Assembly: GCF_933775445.1 (NCBI RefSeq) | Contig: NC_065875.1 | Coordinates: 620,001-684,000 of the forward strand | Reading direction: 5' to 3' | Source: Argentina anserina | Taxonomy: Eukaryota; Streptophyta; Magnoliopsida; Rosales; Rosaceae | DNA: 64,000 nucleotides | Part shown: positions 11,408 to 23,349 of the stretch, piece after piece | How the letters are laid out: every line of letters starts with the position of its first letter | Position numbering within the stretch: the stretch's first letter is position 1 | Program-made: the position numbers and the translations under genes | The notes under the pieces: model-generated | Told to the model about the DNA's origin: nothing | Database searches by the model: none | Seen by the model: the letters and a program-made list of their open reading frames with translations, nothing else

Positions 11408-14125
11408 ATGTCCCGCGGTGAAATCGAATGTCTAGCTGATTGCGGAACCACCCACACTATCCTACGGCACATGCAGTTGTTCATAGATCTAGTGTTTTCG
11501 ACTTCTTCGATGACTACAATGATTGGCTCAAAATCCATCATTCAAGGAAGATGCACTGCTTCTTTCATGTTGCCTAGTGGGCTAGTGGTACGACTCTCAA
11601 CGTCATAGACACTTTTTATGCACCGAAGTCTCCCCGCACCTTGTTAAGTTTTAAGGACATATGTGTCAATGGTTTTCACCTCAATACTTATGTTGAGAAT
11701 GGAGAAGAATATCTTTGTGTTACCTCTAAGAAAGCAAGCTAGCGCCGCATCTTAGAGAAGATGAAGAGTCTCGGGAATGGTTTGTATCTTACTTCCATTC
11801 GAATCTTTGAATCATATGCGGTTGAACACAACTTTTGTGATTCAAACTCTTATATGCTTTGGCATGCCCGTCTCGGGCACCTTGGACGTGATATGATGAT
11901 TAGAATTCTTAAGAATTCACATGGTCATCCATTTTTCAAGTCCTAGAAGCGATTGGAGGATCACCTCACCCGTGCATACCGGTGCACCGCACGGTGTGGC
12001 CGAGCCTGCCTCTCTTGGCAGCTCCACGGCTTTCATACCGTCGGTGGCGGCATCCCCTCCTTCACAGGAGCTTGTGATGCCTCCCGTGCTTTCTAATGCC
12101 TCCATGACAATTTCTGATGCCTATCGCTCATTTTGCAAAGCTTGTTCTCTTGCTAAATTTCAAGGAATTCCTTCTTTTGCTAAGGCTTTGACCGAGAACA
12201 TTCCATTCTTACAACGTATCCAAGGTGACAATTGTGAACATATTCAACCAGAATGCAGACCTTTTCGATATTTTATAGTATTGGTTGATGCATCGACGCG
12301 TTGGTCACACGTCGCTTTGCTATCCACAAGGAATGCTGCATTTGCTAAGTTATTAGCTGAGATCATCAAACTTCGGGCTCACCACCTCGACTATCCTATC
12401 AAATCCATTCGTTTGGATAATGCTGGAGAGTTTACCTCCAAAACTTTTGATGATTACTGCATGTATATTGGGATCGAAGTTGAACTTCTTGTTCCTCATG
12501 TTCATTCACATAACGGTATAACAGAGGCTACCATCAAGCGTATTCAGCTTGTTGCTCGGGCAATGGTTATGAGTACTAACCTGCCAGTCTCTGCGTGGGG
12601 ATATGTAGTGTTGCATGCAGCAACACTTATTCATTTCCGACCCGCGGCTAACAAAGCATTTAGTGCATACCAGATGGTAACTGGTTATGAACCCAATATT
12701 TCAGACTTACGCATTTTTGGTTGCGCCGTCTATGTGCCTATTACGCCTCCACTGCGTACTAAGATGGGTCCTCAAAGACGATTAGGTATCTATGTTGGCT
12801 ATAATTCCCCAACGATTGTCCGCTACTTAGAACCAACCACCGGAGATCTCTTTACTGTAAGATTTGCAGATTGTCATTTTGATGAGACATGCTTCCCATC
12901 GTTAGGGGGAGATGAGAATGTTATCATTCCAAATGAATGTCAGGAATTGACATGGTGTGTCCCCACTCCCCACTATGTCTCATTATGATCCTTGCATTGC
13001 TCAAAGTGAGTTAGAAGTGCAACGCATTATCGACCTCCAGAAAGTCGTGTATTCAATGCCCGACGGCTTTGTAGATATTGCTAAAGTGACGAGATCAAAC
13101 ATACCTGCTGCAAATGTACCAGCACAGTTGGATGTCCCGAAATACAGGTGTGAAGACAAGTTCCTGGACCTAGCAACGTTGGCACCGCCCCTGATAGTGG
13201 GATGGAAGCCGGCGGCGGCACCACCGTACGCCGTGGTGTTGCCGGCGCCCCTTGTGGCGACGATGCCGAGATGGCCCGACATGGAGCAGCTTCGGACTCG
13301 GCTCCTCAAAGGAAAAGGGGGAGACCGATAAACTCTAGGGATTCAAAACCTAGAAAGAAGCGAATGACCAAGGCACAACGCGTCATCAACGATGAATCAC
13401 CATCGTATGAAGTTGTCTCTGATTACAGCTATGTCCATGAATCAACTCAAGTGTTACCGTTGGACGCTATGGAACCTTGTTTGATACCAGAGAACAACGA
13501 AATCTCAGTGAGCTATACAAGTGAGCAGTCGGTCCGAAACCGAGCCACTACATGCATTGATGACGTTTTCGCTTATTCCTTCGCACATGAGATCATATCT
13601 GAAGACAACGGTGAACCTCGCTCTGTAGCTGAATGCGAATGCAGAGCAGATTGGCCGAAGTGGAAGGAAGCAATCCAGGCAGAACTTGACTTATTAGCGA
13701 AGAGAGAAGTCTTCGGAAAGGTTGAATTGACTCCAAGAGATGTCAAACCAGTTGGACATAAATGGGTCTTCATTCGTATCGCTCTCCATGAAGCAGTTAA
13801 AGAATGTATTTGGCTATGATCACTCGTTCGTCATATTCGTGATTCTTGTGGATTAGTCTCTACAACTGATCAACCTACGTGCATTTATGAAGATAATGCT
13901 GCTTGCATAGAGCATAAAAAGTTAGGTTTCATCAAGGGAGACAACACCAAACATATTTCGCCCAAGTTCTTCTACAACGTTCAACAATAGAAGTTCTTGA
14001 ATGTTCAGATCAATCAAGTGAGTTCAAAATCTAATGTTGCGGATTTGTTCACTAAGTCTTTACCTAAATTTACTTTTGTCAAACATGTGAAGAGCATTGA
14101 CATGCGTCGTTTATCAGAACTTTAG
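11408..14125 (+). pseudogene. copia pol relic lacking reverse transcriptase core
   Basis: Protease: LADCGTTHTIL near 11432 carries the D-x-G catalytic motif with C in the middle. GAG-pre-integrase: MLWHARLGHLGRDMM (about 11850-11895). Integrase (11921-12988): a CxxC half of the zinc finger (FCKACSLAKF), then the D, D, E residues in IQGDN, IRLDNAGEF and NGITEATIKR, and the copia-type GYEPNISDLRIFGCAVYVPI. A stop falls in the zinc-finger region and frames change near 12957-13202. The reverse transcriptase begins (WPKWKEAIQAELDLL, VGHKWVFIR) but jumps near 13779 straight to RNase H (ALHEAVKECIWL, IYEDNAACIE, NVADLFTKS). The YxDD active site is therefore absent. It ends with a stop at 14123-14125. 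Confidence 0.9.
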
Positions 14126-14309
14126 AGTTTGGTAGACTTCAGGGGGAGTTTACATCACATGTCAAGATCTTAAGTAGTTGGTGTGTTGTGCTCTTTTTCC
14201 CTTCGATCAGGCTTTTGTTTTACCTAAGAGGTTTTTGTTTTGTTTGACAAGATTTTTACCGAAGCAACGTTATGCGCCATGCAACCTAGGGATGCGACAC
14301 AAGGGGGAG

Positions 14310-14494
14310 TGTTCCGAGAGAATTACTATTCTGCCATTGCGTGTGTTTTAGCCTAATATATTTCATGTTAGGAGATAAATTAACATCTTCTTAATAGATT
14401 AGAACTCTGAATCCTACTGGATTGTGGTTTTTGTAATGACTATATATAGACCCTTATATTATTTAATAATACACAATTATTTCATCATGCATCA
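14310..14494 (+). repeat. copia 3' LTR
   Basis: Same 185-bp length and ends as the 5' LTR. A TATA-like CTATATATAGA lies near 14440. The LTR ends 235 bp before the start codon of the downstream TPR gene, on the same strand. Confidence 0.92.
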
Positions 14495-14729
14495 AATTAA
14501 CCATTTACCTCTATTTTAACCAAAAAAAAAATTCATTTACCTCTAGAAAGGACTAATTCGATTAGAATCCGAAAAAAATGACCGACCCGACCCACCCTGA
14601 TCAGAGACAAAACTCAAAAGGGTTTAAAGAAGAAAGAAGCTAGTAAACACTTGATGCTCCTCTCTCTCTCTCTCTCTCCCTCCTGAATAAACCCTACTGA
14701 AACTCAGTCGGTAAAAGCAAGCATTAACA

Positions 14730-17700
14730 ATGGCGGAAGCAGATGGAGGATCAGATAAGAAGGCTGGTGGAGTTGAGTCTTTGAAAGACAAAGGAAATGA
14801 GCAATTCAAAGCTGGGAATTACCTCAAAGCCGCAGCTCTCTACACGCAGGCCATCAAGCAAGACCCCCAAAACCCCACTCTTTATAGGTACTTTTCCCAT
14901 TTCAAAGCTCTCTGCTTTTTGGGTTTTGAGTATGTTGTATGAATCAAAATGGCATCTTTATTGGTTCGGCACGCAGTTCATTTGATATATTCACATGGGT
15001 TAGGTTAACTGTGGACATTTGGGTATTCTGTGTCTCGTTTTGTGGAGTTTAATGTTTAAAGTTGTATGTTTTACTTATGTAGAAACTCATTTGATTTGGT
15101 TTTGTAAAGTTTGATGTTGTTTGTAAGCGGCATTTTCCTTTTTTCATTCTTAATTTGCATCATTGTCTATAAAAATGCATCTGCCGGATTAGTTTTACTT
15201 TTCAGGGTGCTGCTTCTGGCATTTTGTCTCGTTTGTGAACTTGGAGAGGTTGAGAGTTGATGTAGAATCTACATCGTTGTTGGTAATTTACTTTTTAGAG
15301 CTAGTTGTGGGTTTAAGGAAGTAGAGATGCGAAAGGGTTTCTCCTTCCGCTTCTTGAAAAGAAAATCAGGCACTTAGATAGACTAGAATCCGGTTTTAAG
15401 GGATTCTTTCTTGGGGATAAAACTTTCAACTGAAACAGTATGAGATGCAAGTGCAACGCAAGCCTCAGTTGACGTACACTTACGGGGCAACTTACGGTCC
15501 CAGACTGTTCAAACTCGATTATTTAATCTAAGAAATTGTATAGTTTCCTTATAGATGGCCAGTTTTTGCCTTTTAGGCATCAACTTAACTTATTGGGCAG
15601 AAATACTGTGATCGAAGTTTATGCAAGATAAAAGGGGCCATAAGGCAAAAGTATTCACCTTATTACGACAACAAAACTGTCAAATTTTGATTTGGCCTTT
15701 TAAGTTTCATGCAATGTTTGGACAGAGACGTGCTTCCTTTGCTCCCTTATGTCAACTGATGTAGGAGAATTCAGGTTTGTTATATATAGTGTTTGTTTCA
15801 ACAACTGCCTCTACATTTGTTTCATTTTAGCTTTAGTTAAGAAAATGAGCTGGTCTGTGAAAATGTAAAGGAGGTTTATGGTAGGTTATACTAGTTTCTC
15901 TTGTAAACTAAACTTTAAGGATGTTTACCGAAAACATAGAATTGTCTTCATATGAAGTAGGATGCTATTACTAAGAAAATTAGCACTGTAAAAAAAAAAG
16001 CTTTAAAGGTTGGATTTCTAGATGTAACAAAGCATGCATGCTTGTACTAAACAAAGTTGTATGAGGAAACTTATTTGTTTCTAATTGTTCCAATCCAGCA
16101 ACCGTGCTGCTGCATTTCTGCAATTGGTTAAGCTTAACAGAGCCCTTGCTGATGCTGAAACAACAATTACATTGAACCCCAAGTGGGAAAAGGTATTGTT
16201 CTCTTTCTTCAAACAACTTGATTTGGCAGTCAGCAAATGTTACGATCATTGAAACTCTCATTTTCCTTAATTGTTATCTTCCCCTCAAGGAATGGAGAGG
16301 TTTCTAAATGTACCATTTGGATTCACCTCCAGGGATATTTCAGGAAAGGATGCATATTAGAGGCCATGGAGCAGTATGATGATGTATGTCTTGAAGTTTT
16401 TTTTCACTCTTCCCATTGGTTCCATTTGCATTTTGGGCAAGACCACATGTTTTTTTGGGTCCATTGCTAATATTCTACTGTTCATCACATGTTGTGTAGG
16501 CTCTGACTGCTTTCCAGACAGCTTTGCAATACAATCCAAAAAGTGTAGAAGTCTCTCGAAAGATGAAGAAAATTTCTCAGTTGGCGAAAGATAAAAAACG
16601 TGCTGAAGAAGTGGATAAAATGAGATCAAATGTTGATTTGGCAAAACATTTGGATAAACTGAAATCTGAAGTGGTGAGTCGATTCGTCAAGCTAGGAGGT
16701 CATGATTATCTACATCACTTCTCTTCCATAATGTTATGCATTGTCTTATGCTATATCATCTCTAATTTGGTTATGCATATCCTCATTCATTTACATAGGT
16801 CAATCTCTGTTTCTGCTTTCTTTTTATTCTTTGCCTATATGTAGGACTTTCTGCTGTTCATTCTTTCATACATGTAAAGTTTCTTAGCTCCCTGAACTGT
16901 ATAGTGCAGATAAGAATCGTAGTCATTATTCTTAGCATCTTATGTATACAGTGTAAATGGATCACCTGTGGTTGATTTGTTTCAATCACTGCTCACTCTT
17001 TCTCTTTGCATTCTGGAAAGTTTGAAGGATCCGAAGATGCATTCTCTTTTCTTGTTGAGACTATGGAGGCAGCAGTAAAATCATGGCATGAAACTTCAAA
17101 AGTGGAGGCTAGAGTTTACTTTCTCCTTGATAAAGAAAAAACAGACACCGAAAAGTATGCTCCGGCTGTGAACATTGATAAGGTATTGAGTGTTTGGCTG
17201 TGATTGCCAATATAACTTTTTGCTTGTTGATGGAAAATAATTTCTAAATTGTAGATCTTATGAATTTTTTTTTCTTTCTGTTACAACAAATGTGTTAATT
17301 CCAACTCAAGATTTTGTCTCGTATGCTAAGTTAATGCTATTCAAGCCCTGAGCCATTGTTCCCTGCTCTTGTTAACTATACTAACCAAGTGAAAACTTCT
17401 AATTTAATGAATGCTTCCCTGTTGTTTCAGGCCTTTGAATCACCCGATACACACAGAAATTGTTTCCCTTTTCTCAGGCAGTATGCTGAGGATTCTTTCT
17501 CTAGAGCAGCTTGCTTGGTGACCCCCAAGAGTATCATGTCTTACCCACAGGTATGTTTACCTTCACTTATGTTTTACAATGGCATTAGATCAATTTTATG
17601 AGGGGAAAAAAATATGTGCAAGTGTGTAACATAGTTAAATTATGATGATGATTGAATGCTACCCTTATATATGCACATATCTCTGTTTCATTTTTGATTT

Positions 17701-19102
17701 GCTAATTTGGATGCTTGCACCGGCCCATAAGAATGTAACTCACAGATGCTTTTTGTGGTTTTCCAACAAGTTTTTGCCATGGATTTTTTATCATCATCTT
17801 TCTAAGCTGTTCATTGTTCAGGATTTTTTATGATCATTTAACTTTGGCAGCACTGCCCAAATCCTGTGTCCTCTCATGAAGTGCTTATGTGTGTTGTCCA
17901 TCTAGCCTCCGTGGACAGTTTACCTCTACGAGGGTTCAAGACTTCAATTTGTGTCCTTGTCTGTTCAAAAGTCTCTTGCATGTTAATTTTTTTTTCGTAA
18001 GAGCATTGCATAATGACCCCTTTTAATTTCCCGTTTTTGTTTCCTGAGATAAGTGTTATACTGGTTTCAGACTACATATGGGACCCAATTAGTGTCTACC
18101 ATGGACATATTTACCAAGTTCCTTCATCTTATGCTTTGTATATGGTTATTTGCCTATCACAGATTCAGTAGCTTTAGCTGGTCTTACAAATTATGTGTTT
18201 TAATCTATAATCGAAATAGAGGGTGAATTATGACATTTATAAATGAAATTTTCAATTAAGAAACAGGTTTCAGTGATCAATTTCTTTTTGCAGGTTTGGA
18301 AAGGTCAAGGATCAAGGAAATGGAAACATGGGCAACATGATGGATTCTTTGTTCAGTTTGAGATGCATTTCTTGCGAAAGTTGTGGTTTATTCCTAGTTC
18401 CAATGAACTGGGCCAGACATTGTGCAGGTATCCTCTCTCTCTCTCACACATGCATACTATATTTCCATGAGGTAGTACATTAGATGTAACTTCAGGGGTG
18501 GAGGACTAAAAAGCTTCTGTTCTTTTCCTTTCAAGTTGGTTCTTTATTGTTTTTTTTTAACTTTTAAGTTCTAATAGTATATAGGCCAAGATCATATTAT
18601 AAAGTCTGGCTGTCAGTGCAATCACTTGTAATGTACTGTACCCTGTATCAGTACTCCGTACTTGGGTTATATTTGGTGGTTGCATTTCTTTCAACATTGA
18701 AATGTCAGCAATGATGTTATGTTTTGTCTTAAAGATGTGAACAAGCATGGCCTTTATTTCTTTAAGAGAATGAAGTAATGGAAGTTTTCAAAACACATCA
18801 TAGCCATGGAGAAAACCACTGTTTAAATTTTATCAGTGGATTTTCTTAAAATATCCTTCAAGTTGCAAGAGGCCAGTAGGAAATCATAGGGTCCTTTCTT
18901 TCAATGCTTCTAAGCATTTTCTATTTTTTGAAGCATGCCTATGGTTCTTAAGTCTTAGTTGAAGTCTTTCTATGATATAAAATTTCTTTTGGAGCTAGGT
19001 AAATTTGAATATTTGTGCTCTGTCAGGGATCCGGAAGATCTAGACATCAGTGCCCATGAATTGATTCCGCGCCTATACAAAGAGAAGTCCTCCAAGTCAT
19101 AG
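14730..19102 (+). CDS. TPR-repeat co-chaperone-like protein (TPR3 type)
   Basis: Eight exons: 14730-14887, 16099-16192, 16333-16383, 16500-16673, 17021-17182, 17431-17550, 18294-18427 and 19027-19102. They join to 969 nt, 322 residues plus stop, with all introns GT/AG. Three tandem TPR motifs occupy about residues 16-118 (SLKDKGNEQFKAGNYLKAA, NRAAAFLQLVKLNRALADAE, KGYFRKGCILEAMEQYDDAL), followed by a charged helix (KKISQLAKDKKRAEEVDK) and a C-terminal domain with SWHETSKVEARVYFLLDKEK, APAVNIDKAFESPDTH, VWKGQGSRKWKHGQHDGFF and RDPEDLDISAHELIPRLY. This arrangement is that of the plant family that includes Arabidopsis TPR3 (At1g04190). TPRs of this kind usually bind the C-terminal tails of Hsp90/Hsp70; that role is inferred here. 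A CT-rich 5' UTR tract (14659-14678) precedes the start. Exon 5 could begin a few bases differently; the frame is kept with the acceptor at 17020. Confidence 0.9.
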
Positions 19103-19940
19103 GCACCTTCACCTGCATGTTGTTGGACAGAAATCTGAGGGCTCAGTTTAGCGGTATTGTAAAGAGCAAACAGCACATGTACTATCTTTTGCCTTGCTCA
19201 GAATCTCAGATGTAAGGTCTTCTTTGGCCTGGTGTTTTGGAGGAAGGTATTTTACATAACCATTCCATACATCTACCATGGTTTTGTTCTCCCCTCCCCC
19301 TCTCTCAAATTCCTCTAAGAAAACATTTATCTGGATGTTACGCCTTTACAGAGGTCCCTTATTGTGAGATTGCCTATCCTGATTTTGTCCGTTGCATTAT
19401 ACCGGGTTGTTTCTAACACATGTACGTTAAATGGTACTTATATGGTGATGCTAAGACTTGAAACTTGGTGCTATAATTCCTCTGTAATCTTCTATATTGT
19501 GTAAGGTGTTAATGACTGATTCTTCTCAGCACTCAATACGTCATGATTGGATCCGAGACTGTGCAGCCAATGAAACTCTCCAGCATACAATCCTCGTTAG
19601 GGACTGGATTCCTAGATTGAGTATTAGGTAAAATCTCACAGTAATTCAATTTCCATTAAAACTGGCACTGTGGCTTGCTGCATTTAGTCAAGAAGCTTAA
19701 GTTCTAAGATTTACAACTACTGCTAGATAGAGAAAATCTCACAAAATGCCTCACAAGCATCTTCAACTTCCAAAGCTTTAAGCATTGTCTTCTATCTACA
19801 TTCAAACATATTTCTTCCTCCCACCTTGTAGATCAATAGTTGGATAAAATTAAAACATTCATCTACTTTGGTTGCAGTTACTGATTGCAACACTCCTTTG
19901 GTGTTTTAGAATTTAGATACCAAAGCTCAACACTTAAAAG
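19103..19940. other. intergenic, convergent 3' flanks
   Basis: Lies between the 3' ends of the TPR gene (+) and sulfate transporter A (-). It should hold both 3' UTRs. No further gene or repeat was recognised. Confidence 0.5.
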
Positions 19941-22939
19941 CTAGCACTCTGAGTCTTCTGCTGGACTGGGGTCGCTACTACGCAGCTTACATGCTTTTAC
20001 AGCGTCGGCCACTGTAACAAATATCCAATCCTGACCTATTTTATCAATGAACTTTGACAAATCCAGCTTCTTAATCACTTCGCTTCTTGGGTTTGCCAGT
20101 ACAAGCTAATTAATTCAGAGAAAGAAAGAACTAATTAGCTACACAACTTATGAACGTAGAGTCCATGAAAATGTTTAACTAATGGATATACAGCTTCATA
20201 CCTTCATACTATTTCTGTCTAATTTTTTTTTAACTTCTTCTAGCATGCTGATCCCACTCGTATCAATTCCTCCAACATCTGTAATTTGATCTTAATGTCA
20301 GCAGTTTTTACTTTTTTTGTTAAGAAGGAAAGGGTAGATAGATGAAAAATTTAAACTGTTGCAGCTTAAAAATATCTTACTACTAATGTCTAGTATAACG
20401 TATTGCAGGCTTGTTTCTCCATAAGCCTTTATCCTATCTTCCTCTTCATATATCCATCTTGAGATCCTGAGCTCAAAATTAGAAGCAGATATCAAATTAG
20501 TACTCTATATTTCTCAATGTCGAGATTAACATTCTTCCATAAATGCATAGTGTTAATACAGTTTACCTTTCCCTCAAATAGTGAGCATTTGCAAAGTATA
20601 TGGGTGAATCGATCTGAAGAATGAGAATCCCTGGAACAAGTGTTGCGTTTGAATATTGGTCAATGCTTCTATAAACCGACGTGTTTGGAATTTTGCCTAG
20701 ATTGAGAGTCCTGGGTCTTGTTATGAAAAGAATTACTCGTAGCAAAGAAATTACAACCGCAATGGATAGACCAATCTGGACAGTTCCAAAACCAACACCC
20801 AGACATGCACCCATGCATACCATGAAGTCGATCTTATCTATCTTCCAGAGATTGATGGCACCTGGGATGTCCACCACGCTATACATTGCCACTATTATAA
20901 TGGAGCAGAGGACAACGACTGGTGTGTATTGGAACACTGGTGTCAAAAATAACAGTGTCAACAACATTATAATCGCCATGACTATGGGTGAGACTTGAGT
21001 CTTGGCTCCGGCATTGTAGTTTACCGCAGTTCTTGAAAATATTACTGCAGAGATTAAATCATTATAACAATCAATAAATGGAATTGATTTGATTTGATCC
21101 GAAAATTGGTTTATTTATGTACCTGATGCCAAGGGGCAACCAGTGCAGGAGCCTATTATGTTCATCATTCCAAAAGCAATCATTTCTTTGCTTCCGTCAA
21201 CGTGATAGTGCTCGAGTGTGGCAAAGCTTCTTCCACCAGATATTCCTTCCTGTATAATCACAACCATTTCACGACAATTGGATTAAAACCTCATTTTCTT
21301 AAATATAATACATATATTATGTTTTTAAATTATCATTAGATATTTGTGGGGAGCTCATAACTTACAGCAATGCCAATAATGCCAGAAATTAATCCAGCTT
21401 TTATAGAGGCAACAAGATGGCGTGACTTAAAAACTGTGCTCAAGTCAGATATGGTTACAGGGTTCAATCCTTTGGGAAGGTGTCCGATCTACAAAAACAT
21501 ACAATAACATATATAAATATATATATATATATATATAAAATTCAACTAAACAGATATACAATCAATACGGTTATCATCTTATTAAAGAATAATTAGCTAA
21601 AGATTTACCGCTTGAATGTTATGTTTTTCAACTGGGGTTAGGAAAACCAGAAGGCTCCCCACGATCACGCAGAACAATGGTGACAGTGCACTTATCCAAA
21701 AGAGAGATGGTATTTTCATGCTCTGTTCATAAATCATAACCAACGACATAAACAAGCATCACTGTAGCTAACCCGTATTGTTAGTAGAGAAGGCCATTTA
21801 TATTTTTGGAAGAAAGAATCGATATGTACATGAATAAATTGGTAAATTAAGCTAAGCGAGGTCTTTTTTTGGGTGGATATATATATATATATATAGTACA
21901 TTTTCTTATATATAAAAGTAATAAAACAAGGCAAAGCTATTAGAGCTGCCACTGATGAATTGATCTACTTACAAATTAAGCAAAAGGACAAGACATCAAC
22001 TTACAAGGTTTCTGGAAAGGAAGAGATAAAAGAGGAAACCACATCCGATCACAGCGGGTTCCCATTTCCACTGCAAATATATAATCACATAAGAGGGATC
22101 CGCATGCATTATATATGTCTCTTTGTAGGAGTAAGAGTAGCATGAAACTCAGAAGTATGGGTGTATAGCCTGGTCAACACAACCCCATACATTCATTTCC
22201 ATGCCAGGAACACCATTCCGTTCTATCTAACTTAGATGTCTAAAATGATATAACAAGAAAAAAACATATCAAATGGCTTAGGGTTTATACGTATTGTAGA
22301 ATTTCCCGGAATCGAAGATAGATAAAGGAAATATATACCTCATGGAAATGAGTAAAGATGGATATGAAGATAGAGACAGGATCCGATCCTCCAGTGACAT
22401 GCGTTATCCCTAACAGCGGTTTAAGCTGTTGAGAAATCACACTAATGGCTGATCCACCCATGAAACCCATTATTGTTGCATGAGAAAGAAAGTCCACGAC
22501 AAAACCAAGTCTGTATGCGACAATTAATTAACACACAGGCCATACAATTGATCGTCAGTTTTATACATACATATAATTTATGTAAAAATACGGTTTTTTC
22601 TTCTTTACAGAATTCTTTGGCACATCATGCAGTCATTTTTGTTAAATAATACCTTAAGAAGCCAAGGCAAGCCTGAAAGAGTCCAGCAAAAAAGGTAGAG
22701 GTGAGAGCCATCTGGAGATAGAGTTTAGGGTTTTCAGTAGGGTTAACTTCCTCCGACACGATATTAGCTAACACAACCAATGAAACAGCCACTGGTCCGA
22801 TTGCAACATGCCTTGAGGTTCCAAGAACTGCGTACACAAGTGGAGGTACAAAACTCATATCTGCACAAAGCACCATCGATTACATTCTTCTACGTACAAC
22901 AATGACGTCGTAGATTCAAAGTATGATATAATTAGGAGA

Positions 22940-22978
<39 letters not shown>

Positions 22979-23349
22979 ATATGTCATATGTTGCAAGTCG
23001 CAACTGTAGTAAATTACTTACATATACCAACGATTGGGGGCAGGTTTGCCAACCTCGCATAGCTTATCCCCTGAGGAACTGCCAGGGTAGAAATGGTGAC
23101 TCCGGCGATAATATCAGACCTGAGATAGTCTAACTTGTAACGAGGAGCCCACTCGAGGATCGAAAAGACGTATTGCAAACCTAGAATTGCTTTTTTGGAT
23201 GCGGGTTGATTCTTAAATCTTCGTAAAGGGTCGTCGTGAAAGAGAGTCTCTTTCAGTGACAACTTCACAGCCGTCAAAAGTGGCTTTGGTGGTGGAATCT
23301 CAACTCGCGGAAGACTGTACTGATCATGATCATAATCTCTGTTTCCCAT
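19941..23349 (-). CDS. SULTR3: sulfate transporter, SULTR3 type (copy A)
   Basis: Membrane H+/sulfate symporter-like protein of the SLC26/SulP family. Eleven exons: 23022-23349, 22653-22860, 22339-22510, 22005-22070, 21609-21722, 21366-21488, 21123-21249, 20567-21044, 20381-20466, 20202-20278 and 19941-20105; 1944 nt, 647 residues plus stop. Landmarks are [13 protein letters not shown] at the N-terminus, [20 protein letters not shown] (first transmembrane region), [30 protein letters not shown], then a C-terminal STAS domain ([35 protein letters not shown]). Length and order fit group 3 SULTRs of about 650 residues. The usual TGPFSR-type motif reads SVIFSR at about residues 379-384, losing Gly-Pro. 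Member number (3;1, 3;2 and so on) cannot be set by eye, and group 3 members differ in site and substrate. No stop or frameshift was seen. Confidence 0.93.
22942..22975. repeat. (CA)n microsatellite in transporter A intron 1
   Basis: About sixteen CA units in the first intron. An (AT)n run lies in a later intron of the same gene at 21517-21537. Confidence 0.9.

Larger units (their letters stand above)
8649..14494 (+). mobile_element. Ty1/copia LTR retrotransposon, old and defective
   Basis: A 5.85-kb element bounded by 185-bp direct repeats, each starting TGTTCCG and ending TGCATCA. Domain order is gag with zinc knuckle, protease, GAG-pre-integrase, integrase, a stub of reverse transcriptase, then RNase H: the copia order, with integrase before reverse transcriptase. 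A polypurine tract (AAGGGGGAG, 14301-14309) lies just before the 3' LTR. The two LTRs differ at about 20 of 185 positions by eye, mostly C/T or G/A, so the insertion is old. gag and pol have stops and frameshifts and the polymerase core is gone, so it cannot move by itself. I could not see a matching 5-bp target duplication or a clear primer-binding site. Confidence 0.92.

Noticed and set aside
8644..14499. Target-site duplication around the copia element
   Set aside because: Bases before the 5' LTR (GGGTT) and after the 3' LTR (AATTA) do not match, so no duplication is claimed; age or rearrangement may have removed it.
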